Below, one piece after another: positions 18,510 through 26,896 of a stretch of 64,000 nt of DNA (the first letter of the stretch is position 1; the number at the start of each line of letters is the position of its first letter). The DNA comes from SCTD01 sp963784675 (GTDB lineage Bacteria; Actinomycetota; Actinomycetes; Mycobacteriales; SCTD01): positions 62,001-126,000 of the forward strand of contig CAWASE010000013.1 in assembly GCA_963784675.1 (NCBI GenBank). Direction: 5' to 3'. Below the pieces are notes generated by a model. That model was not told the DNA's origin and ran no database searches. It saw only the letters and a list, made by a program, of their open reading frames with translations. Position numbers and translations under genes: made by a program.

Positions 18510-18737
18510 ATGCGCACCACCATGACCCGCTTGTGCACGGTCGTTGTCAGCGCGCCCCTGGCGCTCACCCTCCTGGGAGGTACCGGCTTCGCTGCCACCA
18601 CCCCCGCGCAGGACACCCCGATCCAGGGCGTCGTCAGCTCCGGGCCGGTCAGTGCCGCTCCGGTGGTCGGGCCGCGACCCAGCCGCCGCACGTTCGGCCC
18701 GTCCGTCCCCGTGCGGGGTCTGTCGCACCAGCGCTGA
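18510..18737 (+). CDS. Small secreted protein, unknown
   Basis: 75 residues. The start MRTTMTRLC leads into a hydrophobic signal sequence (VVVSAPLALTLLGG) with a likely cleavage at FAA-TTPA, leaving a mature peptide of about 48 residues rich in Pro, Val, Ser and Arg. An in-frame ATG at 18522 is an alternative start. No family recognised and the ribosome binding site is weak, so coding is supported mainly by the signal peptide, the long structured leader and the strong terminator straight after it. Confidence 0.45.
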   Translation: MRTTMTRLCTVVVSAPLALTLLGGTGFAATTPAQDTPIQGVVSSGPVSAAPVVGPRPSRRTFGPSVPVRGLSHQR

Positions 18738-18750
18738 TCCAGCGCAGCAC

Positions 18751-18781
18751 CTGCCCGGGTACCCCTGCGGTACCCGGGCAG
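18751..18781. terminator. Strong bidirectional hairpin terminator
   Basis: Perfect 13-bp inverted repeat CTGCCCGGGTACC / GGTACCCGGGCAG around the loop CCTGC, placed between the small secreted-protein gene and the convergent nrtR gene. No T tract. It is the strongest hairpin noticed in the window and can stop transcription from either side. Confidence 0.8.
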
Positions 18782-18808
18782 CGCTGTGTCCGGCGCCGGG
18801 GCTGTGGG

Positions 18809-19534
18809 TCAGCTCGGCCGCAGCATCGCCGGGCGGAGCTCGGTGGCCGGGCCCCGGGTGAACAGCGCCGCGGGCCGGCCACCCTCCGGGCCGACCGGGG
18901 CCGGCCGGCCGACCGGCAGCAGGAACTCCGGCGTCCCGGTGACCTTGCGATGAAAGTTCCGTGGGTCGAGCGGGCGTCCCCAGACGGCTTCGTAGACGCG
19001 GCGCAGCTCGCCGACGGTAAAGCGCGCACCGACGAAAGCGGTTGCCAACGAGGTGTACTCGAGCTTCGCGCGAGCCCGCTCCACCCCGGCGGCGAGCACC
19101 TGCGCATGGTCGAAGGCCAGGCTCGCGGCCTCGACGTCCGCCACCGGCAGCCAGGCGACCGACCGCGTGCCCTCGCCGGGAGCGGGGGCCTCCAGGTCGG
19201 GCGCGAAGACCAGGTAGGCGACGGAGACGACCCGCATGCGCGGATCGCGCTCCGGTGCCCCGAACGCGCCGAGCTGCTCGACGTGCGCAGCGTCGCGACG
19301 CACCCCCGTCTCCCGCTCCAGCCGTCGGACGGCTGCCGCGTCCAGATCCTCGGTCGGCAGGACGAAACCGCCAGGCAGGGCCAGGGCGCCGCGGAAGGGG
19401 TGGGTGTCGCGCTCGACCAGCAGAACGCTGAACACGCCCTCGCGGACGGTCAGCAGCACGACGTCGACGGTGACCGCGAAGGGCGGGAAGGCGCTCGGGT
19501 CGTAGTTCGCCAGGAAGTCGTCGGGTGTGCTCAC
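18809..19534 (-). CDS. nrtR: NrtR-type Nudix-related transcriptional regulator of NAD metabolism
   Basis: 241-residue protein with an N-terminal Nudix-fold domain (about 20-150) and a C-terminal winged helix (160-215: LEYTSLATAFVGARFTVGEL, FHRKVTGTPEFL), the NrtR layout. The Nudix box GFVLPTEDLDAAAVRRLERE has Arg at two positions that are Glu in active hydrolases. It should therefore sense ADP-ribose or a related NAD metabolite rather than cleave it. The GTG start overlaps the pncA stop (GTGA). As last gene of pncB-pncA-nrtR it would regulate its own operon, and a matching palindrome precedes pncB. This context makes NrtR much more likely than a plain Nudix hydrolase. Confidence 0.88.
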   Translation of the reverse strand: MSTPDDFLANYDPSAFPPFAVTVDVVLLTVREGVFSVLLVERDTHPFRGALALPGGFVLPTEDLDAAAVRRLERETGVRRDAAHVEQLGAFGAPERDPRMRVVSVAYLVFAPDLEAPAPGEGTRSVAWLPVADVEAASLAFDHAQVLAAGVERARAKLEYTSLATAFVGARFTVGELRRVYEAVWGRPLDPRNFHRKVTGTPEFLLPVGRPAPVGPEGGRPAALFTRGPATELRPAMLRPS

Positions 19535-20106
19535 CGGAGCACCACCCCGGCCGCGACCAGCTGCGCGAGCGCACGCTCGCCGTCGCCGGGCTCGAGGTCG
19601 ACGGCAGCCACCGCAGAGCGCACCACGTGCACCGGCCAGCCCAGGGCCCGGGCGTCGAGCGCGGTGGCCAGCACGCAGTAGTCGGTGGCCAGACCCACCA
19701 CGACCAGGTCGCTGACGCCGAGTCGGCGCAGCACGCCGTCCAGGCCGGTCGGCGAGACCTCCTGCGTCTGCGGGTCGCGCACGCTGAAGCCGGAGTAGCC
19801 GTCCTCGCCGCCGACGCCCTTGCGCACCACCTGCCCCCGGACCTGCAGCGCGGGATGGAAGGCCGCCCCCCAGGTGTCGCGGACGCAGTGGACCGGCCAG
19901 GTGCCGCCGCCGGTCGCGAAGTGGGGGGTGGTCGGCGGGTGCCAGTCCTGGGTGTAGACGACGTGCTCGGCCCGTCCGATCTCGACGTTGCAGGCCTGCA
20001 CCACACCGACGCCACCGGTGACGCTGAGCGAGCCGGCGGGGTCGGCGAAGTCGTTCTGGACGTCGACGACCACGACGGCGGTGACGGCGCTCGAGGGGCG
20101 GTTCAT
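19531..20106 (-). CDS. pncA: Nicotinamidase (isochorismatase-like hydrolase)
   Basis: 191-residue cytosolic hydrolase converting nicotinamide to nicotinate in NAD salvage. The catalytic triad is visible as Asp in VVDVQNDF, Lys in VVRKG and Cys in ATDYCV. Metal-binding Asp/His residues occur in TQDWHPP and PVHC. The ATG at 20106 overlaps the pncB stop by ATGA and the stop overlaps the nrtR GTG, so three genes are translationally chained. A longer open frame upstream lies inside pncB and is ignored. Confidence 0.93.
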   Translation of the reverse strand: MNRPSSAVTAVVVVDVQNDFADPAGSLSVTGGVGVVQACNVEIGRAEHVVYTQDWHPPTTPHFATGGGTWPVHCVRDTWGAAFHPALQVRGQVVRKGVGGEDGYSGFSVRDPQTQEVSPTGLDGVLRRLGVSDLVVVGLATDYCVLATALDARALGWPVHVVRSAVAAVDLEPGDGERALAQLVAAGVVLR

Positions 20107-21350
20107 GCGGTCTCCTCCAGCACCGTCGCGGCGTGCGCGGTTCCGGGCGTCAGGTCGCGGGCGTCGGCGGGCAGGGCGGCGAGCGCGGCGGCGCACGTCG
20201 CGCGGGCCCGCTCGACCCCGTCGTCGGACGGCAGCGGCGCCTGCAGGGGATCACCCGGGCCGCCCGGGACGAGCCGCAGCACCTCGCTGCCGTCGGGCTG
20301 GCGATAGGCCCACTTGCGTCCGCCGAGCGAGGTCTTGCCCAGCGAGGTCTTCGCGACCGGGACCAGCGGAGCGTCGGCGTCGGCAGAGCGGGCGACGGCC
20401 ACGAGCTTGTAGACGAAGCCGGCCGTCGGGGCGCCGGAGCCGGTGACGAGCGAGGTCCCGACGCCATAGCTGTCCACCGGAACATCTGCCAGCGAGGCGA
20501 TCTCGTGCTCGTCCAGGTCCCCGGTGACCACGATGCGGGTGTCGCGTGCGCCGAGGTCGTCGAGCAGCGCGCGCGCCCGGGGCACCTGGACGCCGGGATC
20601 ACCGCTGTCGAGCCGCACCGCCCCGAGGGCGGGGCCGGCCACCTGCACGGCGTTCCGGATGCCCTGCGCGATGTCGTAGGTGTCGACGAGCAGGGTGGTG
20701 CCGGCACCCATGGCCGCCACCTGCGCGGTGAAGGCCTCCACCTCGCTGTCGTGCGCGAGGGTGAAGGCGTGCGCGCTGGTACCGCGGGTGGGCAGGCCGT
20801 GCCGGCGCCCGGCCTCCAGGTTGGAGGTGCTGGCGAACCCGGCGACGTAGGCCGCGCGGGCGGCGCTCACGGCAGCCTGCTCGTGCGTGCGCCGTCCGCC
20901 CATGTCCATCAACGGACGTCCGCCCGCCGCCAGCACCATGCGCGCCGCCGCCGACGCCACGGCCGTGTCGGCGTTGAGCACCGAGAGCACCAGCGTCTCG
21001 AGCAGCACGGCCTCGCCGAAGGTGCCCTCGACGGTGAGCACGGGTGAGCCCGGCAGGTAGGTCTGCCCTTCGGCGTAGGCCGAGACCGCGACGGCCGGCC
21101 GTCGCCCGGACAGCCAGCGGCGCGTGGTGGGCTGCAGGAACTCGAGGGCGGCGACGTCGTCCGGCTCCCACGACAGGCCGGCCAGCAGGCGGGCCAACCG
21201 ACCCGGACCGGCCAGGACGCCGAAGCGACGACCGGTCGGCAGGCGCCGGGCGAAGACCTCGAACACCGCCCGGTGCCGGGCGACGCCGCTGGCCAGCGCG
21301 GCCTCGAGCATGGTCAGCTCGTAGTGGTCGGTGAGCAGCGCGGCCGACAT
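20103..21350 (-). CDS. pncB: Nicotinate phosphoribosyltransferase
   Basis: 415-residue enzyme making nicotinate mononucleotide from nicotinate and PRPP, the step after PncA. It starts with the family signature LLTDHYELTMLEA and contains TRGTSAHAF (active-site His region), VRLDSGD and VTGDLDEHEI for PRPP binding, and YGVGTSLVT. The ATG at 21350 has AAGGAG 4 bases upstream; an ATG at 21368 would lie inside the proposed operator. First gene of the pncB-pncA-nrtR operon, divergent from a DNA glycosylase gene. Confidence 0.94.
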   Translation of the reverse strand: MSAALLTDHYELTMLEAALASGVARHRAVFEVFARRLPTGRRFGVLAGPGRLARLLAGLSWEPDDVAALEFLQPTTRRWLSGRRPAVAVSAYAEGQTYLPGSPVLTVEGTFGEAVLLETLVLSVLNADTAVASAAARMVLAAGGRPLMDMGGRRTHEQAAVSAARAAYVAGFASTSNLEAGRRHGLPTRGTSAHAFTLAHDSEVEAFTAQVAAMGAGTTLLVDTYDIAQGIRNAVQVAGPALGAVRLDSGDPGVQVPRARALLDDLGARDTRIVVTGDLDEHEIASLADVPVDSYGVGTSLVTGSGAPTAGFVYKLVAVARSADADAPLVPVAKTSLGKTSLGGRKWAYRQPDGSEVLRLVPGGPGDPLQAPLPSDDGVERARATCAAALAALPADARDLTPGTAHAATVLEETA

Positions 21351-21357
21351 CGGACTC

Positions 21358-21380
21358 CTTCTCGTCAAGCAGACGATAAC
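21358..21380. promoter_or_regulatory. Candidate NrtR operator upstream of pncB
   Basis: Imperfect palindrome CTTCTCGTC-AAGCA-GACGATAAC. The inner TCGTC/GACGA arms are perfect and 7 of 9 positions match overall. It abuts the pncB ribosome binding site and lies in the 74-base gap shared with the divergent glycosylase gene. Position and symmetry fit autoregulation by the operon's NrtR. Confidence 0.6.
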
Positions 21381-21424
21381 ATGCGGGCTTGCGCGGGCGC
21401 CGCGCTCTCGGGCAGCCTGGCGAC

Positions 21425-22285
21425 GTGCCTGAGCTCCCCGAGGTCGAAGCGCTGGTCGCCTTCCTGCGGGCGCGCGCGGTCGGTCGCGTCGTCGCCCGCG
21501 TCGACACCCCGGCGATCCACGTGCTCAAGACCTACGACCCCCCGGTCACCGCGCTGGCGGGTCTGACCGTCGACGGCGCGCAGCGGCACGGCAAGTTCCT
21601 GGACCTCGACATCGGCGGCCTGCACCTGGTGACGCACCTGGCGAGGGCGGGCTGGCTGCACTGGCGCGCCTCGTTGCCGCCGGCTCCGCCGCGCATGGGC
21701 AAGGGCCCGATCGGGCTACGGGTGCACCTGGACGACGGGTCCGGCTTCGACCTGACCGAGGCCGGCACGCAGAAGGGGCTCGCGGTCTATGTCGTGACCG
21801 ACGTCAGCACGGTTCCCGGCATCGCGCGGCTGGGGGTGGACCCCCTGGCGCCCGAGTTCACCGAGGAGCTGCTCGCCGGGCTGCTGGCCGGCGTCCGGTC
21901 GCAGGTGAAGGGCCTGCTCACCGACCAGTCGGTCATCGCCGGGCTCGGCAACGCCTACAGCGACGAGGTGCTGTGGGAGGTGGGTCTGTCGCCGTTCAAG
22001 TCTGCCGCGAAGCTGACTCCCGACGACGTCGCGCGGCTGCACGAGGCGATCCAGCGCACCCTCCGTGCGGCCGTCGCGCGGGCCGACGGCCTGGCTGCGG
22101 GTGAGCTCAAGGCGGAGAAGAAGAGCCATCTCGCCGTCCATGCCCGCACCGGCCTGCCGTGCCCGCGCTGCGGCGACACGGTGCGCGAGGTCTCCTTCGC
22201 GACGAAGTCGCTGCAGTACTGCCCGACCTGCCAGACCGGGGGCCAGCCGTTGGCCGACCGGCGGCTGTCCAGACTGCTGAAGTGA
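21425..22285 (+). CDS. Fpg/Nei-family DNA glycosylase
   Basis: Base-excision repair enzyme, 286 residues. After removal of the initiator the N terminus is P-E-L-P-E, giving the catalytic proline and Glu. HGKFLDLD holds the conserved Lys. SVIAGLGNAYSDEVLW is the helix-two-turn-helix, and the C-terminal zinc finger is CPRC with CPTC about 20 residues later, followed by QTGGQPLADRRLSRLLK. The GTG at 21425 is fixed by the PELPE motif. It is divergent from pncB. Whether it favours 8-oxoguanine or oxidised pyrimidines cannot be told from sequence. Confidence 0.9.
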   Translation: MPELPEVEALVAFLRARAVGRVVARVDTPAIHVLKTYDPPVTALAGLTVDGAQRHGKFLDLDIGGLHLVTHLARAGWLHWRASLPPAPPRMGKGPIGLRVHLDDGSGFDLTEAGTQKGLAVYVVTDVSTVPGIARLGVDPLAPEFTEELLAGLLAGVRSQVKGLLTDQSVIAGLGNAYSDEVLWEVGLSPFKSAAKLTPDDVARLHEAIQRTLRAAVARADGLAAGELKAEKKSHLAVHARTGLPCPRCGDTVREVSFATKSLQYCPTCQTGGQPLADRRLSRLLK

Positions 22286-22295
22286 GCCGGGCCGG

Positions 22296-23495
22296 TCAGC
22301 AGCTCGAGTCGGCGGGCGTGGTGTAGCTGCCGAAGTCGGTGCTCCCGGAGACTCCCGCGACGACCAGGCTGCTCACGCGCAACGTCTCGCCGGGACCGGC
22401 CAGCGGGACGAAGAACTGCAGCGTCCCGCCGGACCCGGTGCGCGCCGTGGCCGAACGGCTGGTCGGGTCGGTGTCGCTGCTGATCGTCAGGCGGGCGGAC
22501 GTCCCGCTCGCGCGGTCGGAGTCGAAGACGATCTCGATGTCACCGTCGGGACCGTAGGTGGCCCGCTGGTAGCAGACGGTCCGGTAGCGCAACCGCGCAC
22601 GGAAGGTCGCCGCAGCGGTCGGGCTCGGCGCGGGCGCGGTGCTCGCTCGTGCGGGTGTCGGTCGGGGGGACGGGCGGGCAGGGGCCGGCGCCGGCTGGGG
22701 GGTGGGTGTGGAGGCAGCAGACTGCTGGGCGCTCGGTGGAGCGGCGGCCGACGGCGTCGGCGCGGCCGCGGCGGTCGTCAGGACGAGGGGCACCGGCGAG
22801 CTGCCCGGGACGGCGGGAGCAGCCGGCGCGAGCGAGGGGGCGGGCTCCCCGGAGGAGGTGTCCTCGGTCGGCTCGGGCTCGGCGGCGTCCTGGCTCGGCA
22901 CGATCGCCGGGGTCGCCTTGTTCGCCTCGACGGTCTCGGTGCCGCCGCCGAGGAAGGCGTAGCCGGCGAGCATGACGACGAGCAGCGCCAGCGCGCCGAC
23001 CAGGATCAGGCCCAGCCGCCCCGAACGTCCCTGCGCTTCGCCGGGTTCGACGGTCGGCTCCGCCAACGGCTCGGGGGTGGCGGCCGCCACCGACGCCGCC
23101 AGCGGCACCTCCACCGACGGTGGCACGACCCGCCGCCGGGGCGCAGGCGCAGCGACGACCGGTGCCGGCGGTTGCTCGACAGGCGGTGGCTCGACAGGCG
23201 GTACGGCAACCGCTCCGGTGACGGGCGGTACGGCGGCCGCGTCGGTGACGGGTGGCCGCTTGCGCACCGGCCCCGTGCGCCGCCTCGGCGGGCCGGAACC
23301 GAGCGCGGGCACCGGTGCGTCCGGGGCCAGCGGGCCCTTCAGCCGCTCCTGCTCGGCGGCGTAGCGGGCCGCCTCCACGCGGGCGATCTCCCGCAGCGCC
23401 GCCTGGCGCGCGAGCTCGGCGGCGGTCGGCGGCCGGGGCGGTCGGCGGCTGCCGCCTCGGCCCCCGGTCGTCGGAGGCGGGGTGTCCTCAGCCAT
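22296..23495 (-). CDS. Membrane-anchored Pro/Ala-rich protein with unknown extracellular domain
   Basis: 399 residues. The cytoplasmic N-terminal half (1-165) is low in complexity, with Arg/Pro and repeated PPV segments, and includes the helical stretch AELARQAALREIARVEAARY. One membrane helix (LGLILVGALALLVVMLAGYAF) follows at about 165-185. A long Ser/Pro/Ala/Thr linker leads to a C-terminal domain of about 100 residues (FRARLRYRTVCYQRATYG to the terminal SSC) with two cysteines that could pair. The ATG at 23495 follows GGGAG. No family recognised; a cell-envelope role is likely. Convergent with the glycosylase gene, 10 bases apart. Confidence 0.7.
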   Translation of the reverse strand: MAEDTPPPTTGGRGGSRRPPRPPTAAELARQAALREIARVEAARYAAEQERLKGPLAPDAPVPALGSGPPRRRTGPVRKRPPVTDAAAVPPVTGAVAVPPVEPPPVEQPPAPVVAAPAPRRRVVPPSVEVPLAASVAAATPEPLAEPTVEPGEAQGRSGRLGLILVGALALLVVMLAGYAFLGGGTETVEANKATPAIVPSQDAAEPEPTEDTSSGEPAPSLAPAAPAVPGSSPVPLVLTTAAAAPTPSAAAPPSAQQSAASTPTPQPAPAPARPSPRPTPARASTAPAPSPTAAATFRARLRYRTVCYQRATYGPDGDIEIVFDSDRASGTSARLTISSDTDPTSRSATARTGSGGTLQFFVPLAGPGETLRVSSLVVAGVSGSTDFGSYTTPADSSC

Positions 23496-23639
23496 CAGCT
23501 CTCCCGTGCAGACCGGCGGTGCGTGCCATCGAACCCCCGGGACCCGTGAGACCGGACGGCCTCTGCCTGCCACCTTCTCAAACGCGGTCGTCGTCGTCGG
23601 TCAGCGGGCCGATCGCGCGTCCCCTGACAGACTGTACGG

Positions 23640-25045
23640 ATGGTGGACTACGACCTTGTCGTGATCGGTGCGGGCGCGACCGGCCTGGGGGCCGCTCGGG
23701 GGGCCCGCCGCGCGGGGCGCAGGGTGGCGCTGGTGGAGGCGGCCGGACGGGCGGCGACTGCACCCACTACGGCTGCGTGCCGAGCAAGGCGCTGCTGGAG
23801 ACGGCCCGCCGGGTGCAGGGGGCGCGCAGCGGTCCCGCCTACGGGTTCCGGGCCGACGTCGACGTCGACTTCCCGGCGGTCATGGACCGGGTGCAGCGGG
23901 TGATCGGTGAGATCGAGCAGGACGAGTCGCCCGAGCTGTTGGCGACCGAGGGCATCGACGTGCTGTCCGGCTGGGGCACCTTCACCGGCCCGACGTCCGT
24001 GGAGGTCGCGGGGAAGTCCTACAGCACCGAGAAGTTCGTCCTGGCGTCCGGCTCGACCGCGTTCGTCCCGCCGATCGAGGGGCTGGACGGCGTCGAGGTC
24101 CTGGACAACACGACGGTCTTCGCGCTGCGCGAGCTGCCGGAGCACCTGCTCGTGCTCGGTGGTGGACCGATCGGCGTCGAGCTCGCGCAGGCGTTCCGGC
24201 GCCTCGGGCGCGCAGGTCACGGTCCTGGAGGGTTCGGACGGCTGATCGGCAAGGAGGAGCCGGAGGCGCAGCAGGTCCTGCGCCGGTGCTCGAGCGCGAG
24301 GGCGTGACCGTCCGCACGGGTGCCGAGGTCGTGCGCGCCTCCGCCGGTCCCACCCTGCACCTGGAGGACGGCAGCAGCGTGACGGGCAGCCACCTGTTCG
24401 TCGCGGTCGGGCGTCGACCCGCCACCGGAGGCATGGGCGTGGAGAAGGCCGGTGTGGTCCTGGAGCCGGGGCCGCGTGGTCACCGACGACCACCTGCGCG
24501 CGGCCGACACCGTGTGGGCGGCGGGCGACTGCACCAGCACGCTGCAGTTCACCCACGTCGGCGACGAGCAGGGACGCCTGGCCGCCCGCAACGCCTTCGC
24601 CGGTCCGTTCCCCTGGCAGCGCGGCACCTGGAGCGACGACGTCGTGCCGTGGGTGACCTTCACCGAGCCCGAGATCGGCCACGTCGGGCTCACCGAGGCG
24701 CAGGCCTACGAGCAGTACGGCGACAGCGTGCTGGTCTCGACGGTCTGGGAGCGGCACGGCGACCGCGCCCGCACCGCTGGCGAGACCGACGGCTTCGTCA
24801 AGCTCGTCGCCAAGCCCGGCAAGGTCGGCGGGATGGTGCTCGGCAGCCTGCTCGGCATGACCGCGGTGGGGCCGATGGCCGGTGAGCTCATCGCCGAGGG
24901 CGCGCTCAGCATGCGCGCGGGCACGCTCGTCGGCCGGCTCGCGCAGACCATCCACGCCTATCCCACCTGGTCGCTGTCGACCCGGCAGGCTGCTGCGCAG
25001 TTCTTCGACGCCGGGCGAGAGCCGGCTCGCAAGGCGCGGCCGTGA
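23640..25045 (+). CDS. Pyridine nucleotide-disulfide oxidoreductase (mercuric/lipoamide reductase-like), five frameshifts
   Basis: Class I flavoprotein disulfide reductase of about 465 residues read across shifts near 23743, 24209, 24237, 24284 and 24468. It shows the FAD motif VVIGAGATGLGAARG, the redox pair GGDCTHYGCVPSK, the NAD motif LGGGPIGVELAQ, the second FAD motif VWAAGDCT and a C-terminal dimerisation domain (LTEAQAYEQYG, GRLAQTIHAYPTWS) without a C-terminal Cys pair. Mercuric reductase, dihydrolipoamide dehydrogenase and related enzymes share this pattern and the substrate is unclear. The stop overlaps the next GTG. All motifs survive, and each shift is a one-base gain or loss, often next to a G or C run. 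Confidence 0.8.
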
Positions 25046-26031
25046 GCGCGCCGTGGCGGGTGCTGGCGCTGCCGCCGCTGCCCCACGAGGTGCTGGCGGC
25101 CCTGTTCGCGGTCGAGGGCGTCGCCGAGCACATCGAGCTGGTCACGCCGCGCGAGCGCACGCAGGCCGAGGTGCAGCGCCTGCTGCCCGACGTCGATGTC
25201 GTCATCGGCGACTGGTCGCCCTCGCTCCGCATCGAGGATCCAGGCCCCCGGGTGTGCTTCGTCCAGCAACCGAGCGTCGGTACCGACGGCATCGATCTCC
25301 AGAGCTGCACCACCGCAGGGGTTCCCGTCGCGAACACCGCAGGCGCGAACGCCGTCAGCGTCGCCGAGTGGTGCGTCTCGGCGACGCTGGCGCTGCTGCG
25401 TCGCACCGTCGAGGCCGATGCCGCGGTGCGACGTCAGGAATGGCCGCAGACGAGCCTGGGAGGCCGCGAGCTCGCCGGCTGCCGCATCGGCGTCGTGGGC
25501 ATGGGCGCCATCGGCCGCCACACCGCGACCCTGTTCGGTGCGTTCGGTTGCGAGGTGTCGTACTGGTCGCGCAGCCGGCACGCCGACGCGCCCGCGACCT
25601 ATCGCGAGCTCGACGACCTGCTGGCCGGCAGCGACGTCGTGGTGCTGGTCATCGCCCTCGGACCGACCACCCGCAACCTGCTCTCGGCCGAGCGGCTCGC
25701 CCTGCTGACGCCGGGGGCGCTGGTCGTGAACGGGGCGCGCGGTGAGGTGCTGGACGAGGCGGCGCTCGTGGGCGCCCTCGGGTCCGGCGCGGTGGGCGGG
25801 GCGGCCCTGGACGTCTTCGGCGTCGAGCCGCTGCCGGCGGACTCGGTGCTGCGCACCGCCCCGAACGTGCTGCTGAGCCCGCACATGGCCGGGTCGACGA
25901 CGCAGGCCGCCCTGCGCATCCTGGGCCAGTCGACAGCGAACCTGCGCCGGGTCCTCGACGGGCAGCCCGTGCAGGACGTCGTCAACGGTCTGGACCCGGT
26001 GATTCGGCAGCGCCCGGGCGCGTCCGGCTGA
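25042..26031 (+). CDS. D-isomer-specific 2-hydroxyacid dehydrogenase
   Basis: 329-residue NAD-dependent dehydrogenase. The nucleotide-binding motif is VVGMGAIGRHTATLFG (about 150-165). The catalytic Arg is in NGARGEVLD, the Glu in FGVEPLP and the His in LSPHMAGST, so the Arg-Glu-His triad is complete. The GTG start overlaps the reductase stop by GTGA. The 2-oxoacid substrate cannot be inferred; coupling to the flavoprotein hints at a shared redox role. Confidence 0.88.
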   Translation: MSAPWRVLALPPLPHEVLAALFAVEGVAEHIELVTPRERTQAEVQRLLPDVDVVIGDWSPSLRIEDPGPRVCFVQQPSVGTDGIDLQSCTTAGVPVANTAGANAVSVAEWCVSATLALLRRTVEADAAVRRQEWPQTSLGGRELAGCRIGVVGMGAIGRHTATLFGAFGCEVSYWSRSRHADAPATYRELDDLLAGSDVVVLVIALGPTTRNLLSAERLALLTPGALVVNGARGEVLDEAALVGALGSGAVGGAALDVFGVEPLPADSVLRTAPNVLLSPHMAGSTTQAALRILGQSTANLRRVLDGQPVQDVVNGLDPVIRQRPGASG

Positions 26032-26062
26032 CAGCCGGCGCACCCGAGGCCAATATCGTCGG

Positions 26063-26896
26063 GTGACCCTCCGGGACGTGCAGGTGGTGGCCCACCGCGG
26101 CTCCTCGGCCGACCAGGCCGAGCACACCCTGAGCGCCTACGAGCAGGCCGTGGAAGAAGGCGCCGACTCGCTGGAGTGCGACGTCCGCCTCACCCGCGAC
26201 GGCGTGCTGGTCTGCGTGCACGACCGCCGGATCGACCGCACCAGCGACGGTCGGGGAGTGCTGTCCACCCTGGAGCTGGCGGACCTGGAGCAGCTGGACT
26301 TCGCCTCCTGGAAGTCGCGGCAGCAGGACCCGCTGCTGGCGGCCGCGTGGGAGCAGGCGGACCAGGACGCCGAACGGCAAGGCGTTCTCACCCTCGAGCG
26401 GCTGCTCGAGCTGGCCGTCGACAGCCGCGCGCCGTCGGGTCGGCAGGTGGGGCTGCACATCGAGACCAAGCACCCGACCCGCTACGGGGCGCTGGTCGAG
26501 CGGGCGCTGGTGGAGACCCTCGCGCGCTTCGGGCTGGCCCAGCCGCTGTCCCGCTCTGTCTCGCACGTCACGGTGATGAGCTATGCCGCGACGTCGCTGC
26601 GCCGCATCCACCAGCTGGCGCCGGTGCTGCCCACCGTCTACCTGATGGACCGCGTCCCGGTGCGCTACCGGGACGGCCGGCTGCCGGCCCAGGTCAGCAG
26701 CGCCGGGGTCGCGCTGCGGGTCGTCAAGGCGTTCCCGGGCTACGTGCAGCGCGTCCACGACCTGGGTGGGCGGGTGCACGTGTTCACCGTCGACGAGCCC
26801 CGCGACATCGAGCTGATGATCCGGCTCGGTGTCGACGGGATCATCAGCAACCGGCCGGCCCGCGTGCGCCGGCACCTGGGGCAACGGGCCGGCTAG
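26063..26896 (+). CDS. Glycerophosphodiester phosphodiesterase
   Basis: 277-residue TIM-barrel hydrolase releasing glycerol-3-phosphate from glycerophosphodiesters. Catalytic signatures: AHRGSSADQAEHTLSAY with ADSLECDVRLTRDG (His-Arg, Glu, Asp metal ligands), VHDRRIDRT (second His), HIETKHP and VHVFTVDEP near the C terminus. No signal peptide, so cytosolic. GTG at 26063 begins 3 bases before the conserved core. Resembles mycobacterial GlpQ1. Its end overlaps the convergent LysR gene by 4 bases. Confidence 0.88.
   Translation: MTLRDVQVVAHRGSSADQAEHTLSAYEQAVEEGADSLECDVRLTRDGVLVCVHDRRIDRTSDGRGVLSTLELADLEQLDFASWKSRQQDPLLAAAWEQADQDAERQGVLTLERLLELAVDSRAPSGRQVGLHIETKHPTRYGALVERALVETLARFGLAQPLSRSVSHVTVMSYAATSLRRIHQLAPVLPTVYLMDRVPVRYRDGRLPAQVSSAGVALRVVKAFPGYVQRVHDLGGRVHVFTVDEPRDIELMIRLGVDGIISNRPARVRRHLGQRAG

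Noticed and set aside
23640..25045. Reductase locus as two or three separate short genes
   Set aside because: The FAD, redox-active Cys, NAD and dimerisation parts occur in correct order and spacing for one protein; only single-base shifts separate them.
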